Shown here: in pieces, positions 10,001 through 19,200 of the stretch
How the letters are laid out: each line of letters starts with the position of its first letter
Position numbering within the stretch: position 1 is the first letter of the stretch
Assembly: GCA_964034945.1 (NCBI GenBank)
Contig: OZ035960.1
Coordinates: 20,385,487-20,449,486 of the forward strand
Direction: 5' to 3'
From: Chrysopilus asiliformis
Lineage: Eukaryota > Arthropoda > Insecta > Diptera > Rhagionidae
Length of the DNA stretch: 64,000 nt
Made by a program: the position numbers and the translations under genes
Notes under the pieces: model-generated
Seen by the model: the letters and a program-made list of their open reading frames with translations, nothing else
Told to the model about the DNA's origin: nothing
Databases searched by the model: none

Positions 10001-12217
10001 TTGAAAACAAACATTTTTAAATCAAAAAAATCGATGATGTCAGAGTTTGGCTATTAGGAGTATCGCAAAAAGATATATTTTGTGGACATGATTGATCATT
10101 GGTAAAAAATAAAATGATTTGCAATTTTCAAATAACAAAAAATCCAAAATTCTAAATACAAATTCATTTTTTAAGTACAAGTGATTAATCAGCAATTTTT
10201 TGATTTAGTTTTCAGTTTATTTCCTATCCTATTTTAGTCTCGATTAGACCTAAATTGCGACACTGGCAGAAATACTTTTTCTGAGCATTTTTGCCTAGAT
10301 TATATAAAAATTTCTGATAATTGCTGTTTCCACTGGACATCCACGGGAATGGCAGTCAATGAAAAAAATCCCAATTTATGTCTAATCGAGATGAGGCTCT
10401 ACAAAAATCTAATATAGAGATCTTGGAATAAAGACATGCAAACCGGTGTCTAAAAAATTTTGGTTTTTTAAATATTTTCAGATGTTTAGATTATTTAAGT
10501 AGGCGAAAGACTGAAAAATAGGATATTGGGAAAAATGGTTTTCTGAATTGTACGAAAAACTACCGAGCCATTAAAACTTTAGTCAGCCAAAATCGAATTT
10601 CAAAATTTTAAGAACCAAAACTATTCAATTTATCACATTTAAATACATTTTGTGTGCATAGAAAAAAAGATAGAAAAAAAACATTGTAAAACCTTGCCAT
10701 TGGTTATTGGAATTATCTCTAAAATAGTTAAAAATATCCAAAAAGGTAAGATTGAAGAGTTATGACATACCAAGAGCGTTGCGTTGCCGGATTGCGGGAT
10801 TTTTAAAGATAGCCAAACAAATTTAGTCGTTTTTCCTTCTACAAAAGACACTTTTGCGCACAATCTTTAAGTGTTTTGGTTTGGTTGTCCAAAACAAGGC
10901 CCTTTTGTAGGCGGAAAAAATTTCTAAAAATCGCGCAATGCGACAACGAAACTAACTCTATTTTTTTCTTTTTTTGGTACGCATTTCTAGAGTCCACCAC
11001 ATGGAAAAAAATAAGAAATTGCAAAGAGTTAAAATATTGGGGCGTATTCATAGTCGTTTTTAAATACAGTTTATCTTTAATATGAGTTTAACCTGATAGT
11101 TTCCTATGGTTACCTATCACTTTAAACTCATATTAAAGAAAAACTGTGTTTTAAAACGACTGTGAATACGCCCCAGTGGATAACAAGTCAAAAACCTGAA
11201 GGATTTTGATCCCAAGATTTTATTGAGATATCGGTGAGTGTAATTTTTGGTAGACAATATAATCGCTTTGCCAGGGAAATTCTCTATGCTTTAGAATGAG
11301 ATCTTTTTCAATATTTACATAAAAGTTATAGCGTATAATTTAAAAATAGAAAAAATTCAGAAAAAAATATTGATGGTTGAGCAATAAAGTTCTAAAGTTC
11401 ATATTTTATTAATGAAATCATTTGTATCCCTTTTCAGGATAACTTGAAGCTATTTTTAAACAAACAGCCAAAAATAATTATTTTAATGGACATCAAATCA
11501 AATTATCGTCTCCGTACAAAAAGAGATTTTATAAGGTATTAGACAATTTGCTATTCCAATATTAAAACATGCCAAATTAAGTTAGGAGTTCTGTATCCAC
11601 AACACGCTAATAAAATTTCTACGTTTTGGGGCAGCCATAAATAAGGGTACGAGAAAGGGATTTGGATGGCGCCAGTTGGTCGTGAAGGACTATGCAGAAA
11701 AGAAGGAGCGCTAGGTGAATGTGCCGGGTGCTGAGATAGGCACGAATACCAACCACAATGTAGACGTTTTTAGTGGTCTCTTGTTGCTGTTAGCCTGACG
11801 TATTAAAAAAGTGTTTTTTTTAGTTTATTTTTTTTCGTTTACTGTTCACAGTTAATTGGCTGGAAATGCCTTCAGTATTCTGAATTGATCAATAAACAAT
11901 TATATTGTTTGCTAGTGGAGAACTTTTCCCAATAAAAGCACTTCCAATGTTGAACAAGGAACAAAGGTTGAATTGAAAGGACCTACGGCAATAATTTTCC
12001 CATTGGACATGGATTGTCATCCCTTAATTCCCCATCAATATTTCTATTGTTTTTGTTACCTGCAGGCGAGAGGGATGAACGGGATAGTCTGCCTCCATGA
12101 AGGACGAAGATTTTGATTCCTTTTCTCCGGGAAAACATGATTGAACTTCAGCTTGACTCCGAATTGGGGAACAGCTGTTATTTCTCTTTTGAGGTCATCG
12201 CAATTTTCGGCTTCCAT
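984..12217 (-). CDS. GBA2: Non-lysosomal glucosylceramidase, N-terminal half (partial, six exons)
   Basis: GBA2 (family GH116) hydrolyses glucosylceramide to glucose and ceramide outside the lysosome, at ER/Golgi or plasma membranes. Coding exons on the minus strand: 12217-12060, 3555-3286, 2170-1656, 1596-1341, 1278-1156, 1098-984. Every junction has GT/AG and the phases (2,2,1,2,2,0) join without a break, giving 479 residues of a protein usually 850-950 long. Recognisable family blocks, in order: [18 protein letters not shown] (about 29-46), [103 protein letters not shown] (about 402-421) and [16 protein letters not shown]. The catalytic Glu and Asp lie in the missing C-terminal half. The ATG at 12217 is supported by an in-frame TAG 18 bases upstream. 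Intron 1 is 8.5 kb and full of repeats; the internal introns downstream of exon 3 are 57-62 bp. Confidence 0.93.
1156..1278 (-). CDS. GBA2: GBA2 coding exon 5
   Basis: Encodes [20 protein letters not shown], then [20 protein letters not shown], a well-conserved part of the GH116 catalytic domain. The donor is GAG/GTATAC at 1156/1155 and the acceptor AATTATAG before 1278. The flanking introns are 57 and 62 bp, typical short insect introns. Confidence 0.93.
1341..1596 (-). CDS. GBA2: GBA2 coding exon 4
   Basis: Encodes [20 protein letters not shown], then [15 protein letters not shown] and a [11 protein letters not shown] block, ending at ILND. The acceptor is ACATTTCAG, the donor GATAG/GTAAAA. 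An open frame on the minus strand reads through from exon 3 in a wrong frame here; the spliced version is the one that matches the family. Confidence 0.92.
1656..2170 (-). CDS. GBA2: GBA2 coding exon 3
   Basis: Encodes [58 protein letters not shown], then the [19 protein letters not shown] block of the GBA2 N-terminal beta-sandwich domain. The acceptor is CAAATTGCAG before 2170; the donor is AAAAG/GTAAAC at 1656/1655. A 59-bp intron separates it from exon 4. Confidence 0.93.
2171..3285 (-). other. GBA2 intron 2, with a MITE
   Basis: 1.1-kb intron. It is AT-rich apart from the 376-bp terminal-inverted-repeat element at 2708-3083. The open frames on the plus strand across 2668-3031 are inside that element and are not genes. 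I see nothing else in it. Confidence 0.85.
2708..3083. mobile_element. TA-flanked MITE rich in GAGT/CTCGCGAG motifs, copy 1
   Basis: Non-coding 376-bp element with inverted ends: left GCTGCCGGTCCACATGAGAG, right CTCTCATGTGGACCGGCACC, flanked by TA on both sides (2706-2707 and 3084-3085), as for Tc1/mariner-type elements. The interior is packed with GAGTTACTCTC, CTCGCGAG and related short inverted motifs. A second copy in the opposite orientation lies at 45690-46055. Confidence 0.85.
3286..3555 (-). CDS. GBA2: GBA2 coding exon 2
   Basis: Encodes [20 protein letters not shown], then [20 protein letters not shown] and [19 protein letters not shown], the most strongly conserved N-terminal block of GBA2. 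The acceptor is CCGGTAG before 3555; the donor is ATAG/GTGAGT at 3286/3285. The internal Met at 3506 is not the start: homology continues upstream across the acceptor into exon 1. Confidence 0.94.
4074..4588 (-). repeat. GTCY-microsatellite element, family B, copy interrupted by hAT element
   Basis: Read on the minus strand it starts at about 4580 with ATATCATATAGGAGTATATT-like sequence, then TTAGTATACCGTTTGT, a block ending in a short GTCCGTCYGTC tract (about 4445-4470), the AGTTGCGTTTCTC block and TTTTCTCGAAAACGGTGAG. Matching blocks occur at 8527, 21035, 27825 and 32041. Its 5-prime end is split from its flank (5084 onward) by the insertion at 4589-5075. Confidence 0.7.
4589..5075. mobile_element. 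hAT-like non-autonomous element with perfect 8-bp target duplication
   Basis: The ends are CAGTGCTCCGCAACC and GGTTGCGGAGCACTG, perfect 15-bp inverted repeats of the hAT kind. The flanks are ATATAGAG at 4581-4588 and again at 5076-5083, an exact 8-bp target duplication. Inside lie a cluster of CATCGATGTTTT-type repeats (4660-4780), a short inverted repeat CTACCTGG/CCAGGTAG, and at 4890-5035 a block shared with 52420-52560 and, inverted, 59110-59470. There is no transposase. It was inserted into a family B GTCY element, so it is the younger of the two. Confidence 0.9.
7273..7544. mobile_element. 272-bp MITE with CACTCAGAAAAATG ends, copy 1
   Basis: Perfect 14-bp inverted ends CACTCAGAAAAATG / CATTTTTCTGAGTG flanked by TA on both sides. 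It is GC-richer than its surroundings and has no plausible coding function. A second copy of exactly the same length at 42653-42924 differs at only about ten positions by eye; diverged relatives lie at 56040-56341 and, inverted, 49771-50080. Open frames on both strands within it are not genes. Confidence 0.88.
8527..9050 (+). repeat. GTCY-microsatellite element, family B, forward copy
   Basis: Begins at about 8527 (TATACTCTGTAGGATATATC), then AGTATATCGTTTTTAATGC, a GTCY tract at about 8665-8710, GTTGAGCTAGAGACTTGAAA and TTTTCTCGAAAACGGTGAGT. Minus-strand frames such as 8678-8881 read through the tract as TDR/TDG repeats and are not genes. Confidence 0.7.
11039..11174. mobile_element. Palindromic (fold-back) MITE, copy 2 of 2
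   Basis: Starts GGCGTATTCATAGTCG and ends CGACTGTGAATACGCC; inner arms AATATGAGTTTAA / TTAAACTCATATT. The whole 136 bp is nearly self-complementary and matches the copy at 694-828 throughout. Confidence 0.82.
12060..12217 (-). CDS. GBA2: GBA2 first coding exon
   Basis: Encodes 52 residues beginning [20 protein letters not shown] and containing [20 protein letters not shown], a motif expected just ahead of the YYWK block in insect and vertebrate GBA2. It ends CTGCAG/GTAACA, leaving two bases that join the first base of exon 2 (3555) to make Arg. An in-frame TAG lies 18 bases before the ATG. The 52-codon exon sits 8.5 kb from the rest of the gene. Confidence 0.88.
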
Positions 12218-13612
12218 TTTTATGGACAAAAACTATCTGAAATCACTTTTCTTCACAGCACAACTACTTTGCAAACAACTATAATTGAACGATAGCACTA
12301 TCACTGTGTAAATCCAATGGACTCCTGGCCAATTTGCAATTTATTGGAAACCAGTTCCGTGCCGATAATAGAATAATTAGAAAAGTAATCAATTCCCGGA
12401 CGAACAGCGCACACCTCTTTCTAACCGCGATGACCGAAGTTTTCTGAAGAGAAAATCCCATAAAATTTTACGGGATTAATCTTATGACCGCCCAACAAGC
12501 AAATTTATGTGCTGTATTTGGCTCGTAAACGGTATATTTTCCATCGTCAGAATTGTGATTGGTGGGTTTCCAAATATTCACCATCGCTGTGGTGAAATGA
12601 AAGTTAAACATTTTTAAATTTTTTTCATACGTTTTAAATTTACGTTTTATATTATAATCAAAAGTGTTTGCTAAAATTGGTTAATTAATTATGGATCAAT
12701 AAAATTGCAAAAAATAACAAAAATAGGCGTAACACAAGTTTCAAAAGAAATAGAATAGTGTTGTTGTATTTCACTTTTCTAACATATTTTTAAAAAAAGT
12801 AAGTATGTGGCCTATGTTTTCGGTTTATTGTTTGCGCTAAATTCACATTACCCAGTTACTGAACCATGCAACTAAACAAATTGATAGTGCAACATCAGAC
12901 ATGTGGGCCAAACACTTTCTTGGGTAAAATATGTTAGAAAATTGAAACGCGACAAAATTATTTTATTCTTTTGAGTGAATTGAGAAAGTTTGTGTAGGTG
13001 TGTTCTTTTTAATGTCCATGAGCTATATAGAACAACTATTTTGTGTTTAACAATTGAATTATTTCTGATTCATGATTTTTTCTCGACCTTTTTTAGTACT
13101 GAACTCTGTTGGAATTTCTCGGCTTATAAGTCATAAAAATATAACAAAATTTTACTTTATTTTTGCGGATGTATTCACACTCGAATGTTTTCCATACAAA
13201 TCGCTGTAAAGCTGTTGCGGTTGTAAAACGCTGTTCTACATAGTTCAAGAACATTAAAAAAAGCTCTTTTGTTAAAAACGTTTTTACGCCTATATCATCT
13301 TTTTGTTATTTCAAGTTTTGTTTTACTTTACCATTTTTAGTTTTAAAATAAATAAAAATTGAATATTCAAAAAGAACAACCACTCGGAATTTGGCTCTCT
13401 TTTGGCCAATCAGAAACGTCAAATTATGTGGCACACCAATCTGTACTTCCGACTGCTTCCGACAAACCGATTTCCAAAAAGCCGCTGTCGCTAGTTCAAG
13501 TCATTTTTAGTTCGAAATATGCCACCGGAGCTAGTTTCTATGCGATTTTAGTACCGACTTTCGCCGTATCGCCAAATTGTCGTGCTGAGCGCGGTTTGGC
13601 GGCCATTACATT
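12218..13612. other. GBA2-RpL4 divergent intergenic region
   Basis: About 1.4 kb between the GBA2 start codon (minus) and the inferred RpL4 start site (plus). It must hold both promoters and the GBA2 5-prime UTR. Apart from the TCT initiator at its right end I see no recognisable element. The frame at 13359-13667 overlaps the RpL4 start and has no homology I recognise. Confidence 0.7.
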
Positions 13613-13618
13613 CTTTTT
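13611..13618 (+). promoter_or_regulatory. TCT (polypyrimidine) initiator of RpL4
   Basis: TTCTTTTTA fits the YYC(+1)TTTYY initiator used by insect ribosomal-protein and translation genes instead of a normal Inr. Transcription would start at C13613 and give a 5-prime terminal oligopyrimidine (TOP) mRNA, with an 89-nt leader before the ATG at 13702. The start site is inferred from the motif only. Confidence 0.6.
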
Positions 13619-13701
13619 ACTGTCCCCTCTGTTATGGTGGACGTTGATTCAGAAGTTGAAGAAATAAATTCGACGATTTAAAACAAAAAACTAGAGATAA
13701 A

Positions 13702-15501
13702 ATGGTAAGATCTTTCGCAATTTGTTCTTTGGAAGTTTTGCAATCGAATCGCAAAGTGTTTAGCGCGTTAAAACTGCAAGTTTCCGAGTAAAATTCGCTT
13801 GAATTTCCGACACGTGCTTATGTGTCAAAATTTCTAAGCTTTCACGCTAAACGGGTGCTTCTCTATTGCAGAGTCTTTCGGCTGCTCGCCCGCTTGTAAG
13901 CGTTTATTCAGAGAAGAATGAGGCCGTCAAGGATAGCAACGTGTGCCTTCCCTTCGTTTTCAAGGCACCCATCCGGCCCGATGTGGTAAATGAAGTCCAC
14001 CAATTGATGAGAAGAAATCGCCGTCAGGCCTATGCAGTCAGCGAACAGGCAGGTAAGAACCTAACCTCAAAACCGACACGCAATCCGGGAGTTTTTCAAC
14101 TGTTTTTTGTTTGCAGGTCATCAAACCTCTGCCGAATCCTGGGGTACTGGCCGAGCTGTTGCTCGTATTCCCCGTGTTCGTGGCGGTGGTACTCACCGTT
14201 CCGGCCAGGGTGCTTTCGGTAACATGTGTCGTGGAGGTCGTATGTTCGCTCCGACCAAGCCTTGGCGCAGATGGCATAGGAAGATCAATGTCAATCAACG
14301 CCGGTACGCTTTGGTCTCGGCTATTGCTGCTTCCGGAGTTCCAGCCCTCGTCCAATCCAAGGGCCACATCATTGACGGAGTCTCCGAGTTCCCGTTGGTC
14401 GTCTCCGACGAGGTTCAGAAGTTGCAGAAGACCAAGCAGGCCGTCGTCTTCTTGAGGCGTCTTAAGATCTGGGCCGATATCCAAAAGGTAAGCAAACGGG
14501 TTCCGTTTGTACTGTAAACTAGTTGCAGTAGATGGAAGTAGAGTTGTATTGGGCATGGCTTTTGTGTATATAGTGCTGTGTAGATTGTAGTACAGTACAT
14601 TTTCAAAGCGCTTTGCTAGATAGAATTGTTTATACAGGCGTTCCGTTCTTTTGCGTTTGATGCCTGAGAATCGGTTGCAGATTAAACAGACATCAAAAGT
14701 TCCTTCTTTAAATTCCAATGAATTTTACTGAGATTTCAAATAAATTTTTAGGTCTACAAGTCGCAGCGTTTCCGTGCTGGTCGTGGCAAGATGCGCAATC
14801 GTCGCCGCATTCAACGTTGTGGCCCATTGGTCGTCTACTACAAGGACGAAGGACTTCGCAAGGCTTTCCGCAATATTCCAGGCATTGAAACCATGTGTGT
14901 AGACAAGATGAATTTGCTGAAGATGGCTCCTGGCGGTCATGTCGGTCGTTTTGTTGTCTGGACCGAATCGGCTTTCAAACGTCTGAACGAACTCTTTGGA
15001 TCCTGGAAGAAACCATCCGAGTTGAAGAAGGGATACAATTTGCCACAACCGAAAATGGCCAATACCGACTTGACCCGTCTGCTCAAGTCCGAGGAGATCC
15101 GCAAGGTTCTTAGAGATCCCAAGAAGAAGATCTTCCGTCGTGTCCGTCGTCTAAATCCACTAACAAATGCACGACAGATGATTAAATTGAACCCATACGC
15201 TCAGGTCCTGAAGCGTCGTGCACTTTTGGCCGCTGAGAAGAGGAAGATCGAGCGGGCTTTGGAGCAAGCTAAGCGTCGCAAGATCGAGCTGCCCAAGGAT
15301 CACTTCGCCGTCAAGGCAACCAAGGTGGCTGAGGAGAGGAGCAAGACGATTGCGAAGACGTTAGCCGCGCGCAAGAAGAAATTGGCCGTGCAACGCGTGG
15401 CTAAGAAACAGAGAGCGCAAGTGGCAAAGAAGGCCGCAGCAGAAAAGAAGGAAGTTAAAAAAGTGGCCGCACCCAAAAAGAAGCCACTGGAAAAGAAATA
15501 A
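13702..15501 (+). CDS. RpL4: 60S ribosomal protein L4 (uL4), complete, four exons
   Basis: Structural protein of the large ribosomal subunit; its internal loop lines the peptide exit tunnel. Coding segments: 13702-13704, 13872-14052, 14117-14487, 14752-15501, all with GT/AG introns and matching phases (0,1,0), giving 434 residues. The start ATG is the last codon of exon 1. Diagnostic stretches: [51 protein letters not shown], the tunnel loop [20 protein letters not shown] through [16 protein letters not shown] (about 62-110), [60 protein letters not shown] and [20 protein letters not shown]. The Lys/Ala-rich C-terminal tail (from about 350) is the eukaryote-specific extension and makes the protein about 30 residues longer than the fruit-fly one. 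Codon use is GC-richer than the surroundings, as expected for a highly expressed gene. Confidence 0.98.
13872..14052 (+). CDS. RpL4: RpL4 exon 2
   Basis: Residues 2-61 plus one base. The acceptor is CTCTATTGCAG, the donor GCAG/GTAAGA. The preceding intron 1 is 167 bp and splits the ATG from the second codon (AGT, Ser). Confidence 0.97.
14117..14487 (+). CDS. RpL4: RpL4 exon 3
   Basis: Residues 62-185, carrying the exit-tunnel loop. The acceptor is TTGTTTGCAG, the donor CAAAAG/GTAAGC. Intron 2 before it is 64 bp, too short to hold an RNA gene. Confidence 0.97.
14516..14695 (+). ncRNA. Candidate box H/ACA snoRNA in RpL4 intron 3
   Basis: The intron folds into two hairpins with both boxes in the right places. 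Hairpin 1 is closed by CTAG (14519-14522) with CTAG just before an ANANNA hinge, ATAGAA; its inner stem pairs GGAAGTA..TGTA with TACA..TAC..TTTC. Hairpin 2 is closed by TGTTTA with TAAACA, and its inner stem pairs CCGTTC with GAATCGG. It is followed by ACA at 14690-14692, exactly three bases before the proposed 3-prime end. The distance from the inner stem to the box is 15 nt in both hairpins (rule: 14-16). Introns of ribosomal-protein genes are classic snoRNA hosts. The length (about 178 nt) is a little above the usual 130-150, and I could not assign an rRNA target. Confidence 0.55.
14752..15501 (+). CDS. RpL4: RpL4 exon 4
   Basis: Residues 186-434 and the TAA stop. It begins [20 protein letters not shown] directly after TTTTTAG. 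The long minus-strand and alternate-frame open frames across this exon are shadows of it. Confidence 0.97.
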   Translation, partial: VYKSQRFRAGRGKMRNRRRIQRCGPLVVYYKDEGLRKAFRNIPGIETMCVDKMNLLKMAPGGHVGRFVVWTESAFKRLNELFGSWKKPSELKKGYNLPQPKMANTDLTRLLKSEEIRKVLRDPKKKIFRRVRRLNPLTNARQMIKLNPYAQVLKRRALLAAEKRKIERALEQAKRRKIELPKDHFAVKATKVAEERSKTIAKTLAARKKKLAVQRVAKKQRAQVAKKAAAEKKEVKKVAAPKKKPLEKK

Positions 15502-15545
15502 TTTTCATTTTATGACTTTTAATGGAAATTTAATTATATTACAAA

Positions 15546-15585
15546 AATATAAACAATAAGAAGTTGCTTTTTTTATTTTAAATGA
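15546..15585 (+). terminator. Likely RpL4 poly(A) region
   Basis: There is no perfect AATAAA after the stop; AATATAAA at 15546 is the nearest variant hexamer, followed by a T-rich tract from 15564. The 3-prime UTR would be only about 65 nt, normal for a ribosomal-protein mRNA. Confidence 0.4.
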
Positions 15586-15769
15586 GTCGTTTTTTATATT
15601 TTTTTGCAGTGCAATCCTAAACATTTGTTTCGCAAAAAGACTGGATTTGTTTGCAATATAAGGTAAAATCTAATTTTCTTTGAGGCATTTTAAATCTATT
15701 GACTCGATTTAACATTTTTTTGGAGCAGATACTTGGGAATATTTTAGTAATTTTGATTCTCATACTTTT

Positions 15770-16240
15770 TATAAGTTCGTCTGTTTGTGAACACGATAAC
15801 TATTCGACTGGATTGAGATAGACTTGAAATTTTAAACAAATAAAAGCGTTTCGAATAAAGGCGATAAGTTCTTGGAGGGGTGAAATCGAACTCTTTATTC
15901 TCGTTTTTTCCAAAGGAATGAAATTTTCCCGAAAATGGTGCATCGTATCAAAAAAAAAAAAAAAGAAAAATTAATGACAAAAGAATATTTAGAATATTCC
16001 ATGAGTTAGATCACTTCCTCTCCGTTTTTCAAATTAAGGAGGTCTTGCGAGTTTCTCGGAAACAGCGCATCGTACCTAAATATTTTACAAAACTGAAAGT
16101 TTTGATTCCAATTGGAATAAGGGATGGTACTTGAAATGAGTCCATAACACATCGCGATTGTTTGTTTGAAATTTAATACCACCGTTACACAATTGCGGAT
16201 CTCTACCCTTAAATTTGTGACATATTTTATGGACATACCT
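15770..16240 (+). repeat. Degenerate GTCY family B element
   Basis: Blocks in the family order but badly decayed: TTCGTCTGTTTGTGAACACG, GGATTGAGATAGACTTGAAA, a TAAGTTCTTGGAGGGG-like block, and CGAAAATGGTGCATCGTATC. The tract itself is down to a few repeats, so this is an old copy. Confidence 0.5.
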
Positions 16241-19200
16241 TAACTAATAAAAAACTTCACTTATATTTTATGCCTCGAATTTCAATTTCTATGGAAATTC
16301 TGTTCGAAAGTTGTAGATATTTTCATGTTAATCCTTTAGACTACTGGTATTCATTAAAATTATAGGTTTTTGTTTTGAATATTTGTTCTGTAATTGGAAT
16401 GTACATATTGTGTGGAGTTGTCGAAATTGTATACCTAATGGTTAAAGAACCCCTTAATTTTAAATTAAAAGGTAAAAAAAAAGTTTTCATCATATTTTCT
16501 TTTCAGGTTTTGTAATCGGAAAAAGATAGTTTTGGGAAATTTGAATTCTTATGGAAATATTCATATTCAAAACGGCTCTACTTTTCATTTTTTTAATGAA
16601 AATTATTCAAAAATGTAGTTGTTTAACAAATTAACAGGGGATTAAATCGTTACACAATTAGTTATTTAATTATTAAATTTTAAGAGGCCTTTTTTGACCT
16701 TTCCAGGTCGTTAAATACCTAAAAAATCTTTCAACTGAGGATTTATAATTGAAATTTCCATATATGTACATGACTAATTAATGTTTCAGTAATTAATAAA
16801 CTTGTCATCAATAACTTCAAAGAACCGCAATTTTCCTTTTGCAGTCCAAAGCATTCATTGCTAATTGGAAATTTCACAGTTGCTTGAAAGATTATCGAAT
16901 CGACTTCGCCAACTACAAGTGGCAATGACTATACGGTCGCCAAATATAGTAAAATTCATCTAAAGCACGAGTTCAAGAAATTCTCGTAGAAGAATTGGAA
17001 ATTTAGAAAAATGAAAAAAAAAACAATTATCGTTGTCTATATTTGTTTTGTTGTTTTTGTTGAATACTGTCTGTTTTTGGAATAATTCATGCATTTAACC
17101 TTTGTTTAGACAAAAGTTCAAGTCCACATTTATCAGATCCAGACGGAAATCCAAAAGATAAACATACGCTATCCAATCATTTGCAAATTGCATGTAAATG
17201 AGCTGGAATTTTGCTTAACTATCAACAATACGAGAGTGGGTACAACAAATAAGAAAAATCGTGAGCTCATAGATAACTTTTGAAAAGAATCAAACGAGCA
17301 GCTACATATTATAGATTCATTCCATAGCAAAGGTAATGTAGTTTTAGTTCAATAAACGTCAGTTCAATGCTGGGACATAACGTAGTATAATTACGAATAC
17401 CGATTTTTTGTGATCTACACCGCCAATGTCACCTGAGGTCAACGATTTCTGTGGATCGAAGCATCACAAATTGCAAAATGTTTTCAGTTTCTACCTCCAT
17501 CGAAGTGCATTAGAATTGAACTTGTAACAATGAACGATAACGATCACTTTGAGATGATCTTCAGAAACTATTTCGATGTGATTCGTAAATTCTAGTGCTC
17601 TGCAGGAGATAAGCTCAGCAATGGCTTTGGGATATAGCAAATGATGGATTGGAATCGATCATCAGAAGATCAAAGATTTGTTCTGTGGTCTGTGATCAAT
17701 TACTGTGGATAATTTTATGAACAGTTTTAATATGAATCCATTTTACATTCGGTAATTTTGCGATGAATTAACAATAGTTAATTCTAACGGGTCAAACGAT
17801 TATCTTAAATAGTTGTTCTAACATTATGATGGCAAAAGAGCCAAATCTATTATTTTTCATGAACCACAGACGCAAATGAAATAAGAGGCCGGCTTTTCTT
17901 TCAATTGTGCAAAATTTAAATGGTGGACATTAAATCTTCGTTCATAAAATTGGAATGGGCCATAAAATTGAGATCTAGTATAGAAACAAGCGCCTTTTAA
18001 TAAGTTTAGCGGGATATGTCTTGGGAGGTCAAGTGGTTAAAATACCAGAGGTTCAAATGGATGCTTTTTTTTAAAACCACGTTCCCGGACTCGATATACG
18101 ACGATAAAATTTCGATATCTAATGCTTTTTATAAAAAAAGTGATAAAAAAAGAGTTCGAAAGTTATACCAGAGTTTGCATCATACCCTATCCTATCCATC
18201 AAATAATATAATACAAGTAATAATTGAATGTTTTCATCGTTGTATGTACATTTTTTTCTCGAAAACGGCTCTATAGATTTTGATTAAACTTGGTTACTTT
18301 TAGTTTTCGGGGATAAAAATGGGACTGCGCTAAGTCCTATATTCGGGTAAATTTGTCATTTACACGAAATCCTTTTCCCAATTTTTTCTAGGGAAAAATA
18401 TTTTTTTCCAATTTTTTCTCGGGAAAAATATGAAAGTTCCAAGCGAAAGGCCATGCAGTGATGACTATTTTTATATTGGCTATAACGATCAACATACATT
18501 CCGATTCTGATAGTCGTATCAATTTCGACAAGAATCGTTTTACGTGTTTTTCTACTAACAAAAACACGTATAACGACTTGACGAAACCACAGGATTATCA
18601 GCACCACACATCGCGGAATGGCCGGTACAGTCCCGGATTTAGGGCAGTTATCCTGTCGCCCCGGAAATTACACTTTTGTTCCGAAATCATGTAACTTAGC
18701 GTTGCAATTTCTTAATCACAAAAAAAAATTACTTCGAAATTCAAAAATGTTCACCTGCGGCACAATTTCTCTAGAAATTACTGCAGGTTTCAAACTTTTC
18801 AACTTAACTTCGTAAAATACTTCTGCTCAGATAGCACCGATTAACCAATCTAAAAAGTATATATGTACTGTACATATGTGAGGAAATCTTTAAACCAAGG
18901 ATATTCTTAAAATCTTACACAATGAAACGTTGGATAAAACAAAAAAAAAGTTGTATAAAAATTTGGGTTAAGAAATAAATATTCGTAATAAATTTCAAGG
19001 ATCGTTTTGAAGAACATTTTTACCCGTTTCATGTCCTTTTAAACAAAAAAAAAAAAATTGATGAACTAAAGAAATCTTAGAACCATCCATTTCTAATTGA
19101 TAAATTATGTAGCTGTGCAGACACGGGACAGAAAAGGAAAGATCGAAATGAACTAAATCAACATATATACATATATGTGACTGATATGCTGAGTTCTAAT

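Larger units (their letters stand above)
3556..12059 (-). other. GBA2 intron 1 (8.5 kb), repeat-filled
   Basis: No exon or RNA gene could be supported here. It holds a GTCY family B element (about 4074-4588) with a hAT-like insertion in it (4589-5075), the 272-bp MITE at 7273-7544, another family B copy (about 8527-9050) and a fold-back MITE (11039-11174). The remaining AT-rich stretches, for example 5300-7020, 9300-10900 and 11200-12050, show nothing I recognise. Confidence 0.8.

Noticed and set aside
13359..13667. 102-codon plus-strand frame before RpL4
   Set aside because: No recognisable homology, no good start codon, and it overlaps the RpL4 initiator and leader.
14038..14718. 226-codon open frame on the minus strand
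   Set aside because: It lies opposite RpL4 exon 3 and intron 3; the plus-strand gene explains the base pattern fully.
14655..14735. Alternative box C/D snoRNA in RpL4 intron 3 (TTGATGC and CTGA)
   Set aside because: The C box is off consensus and the flanks do not pair; the H/ACA reading satisfies more rules.
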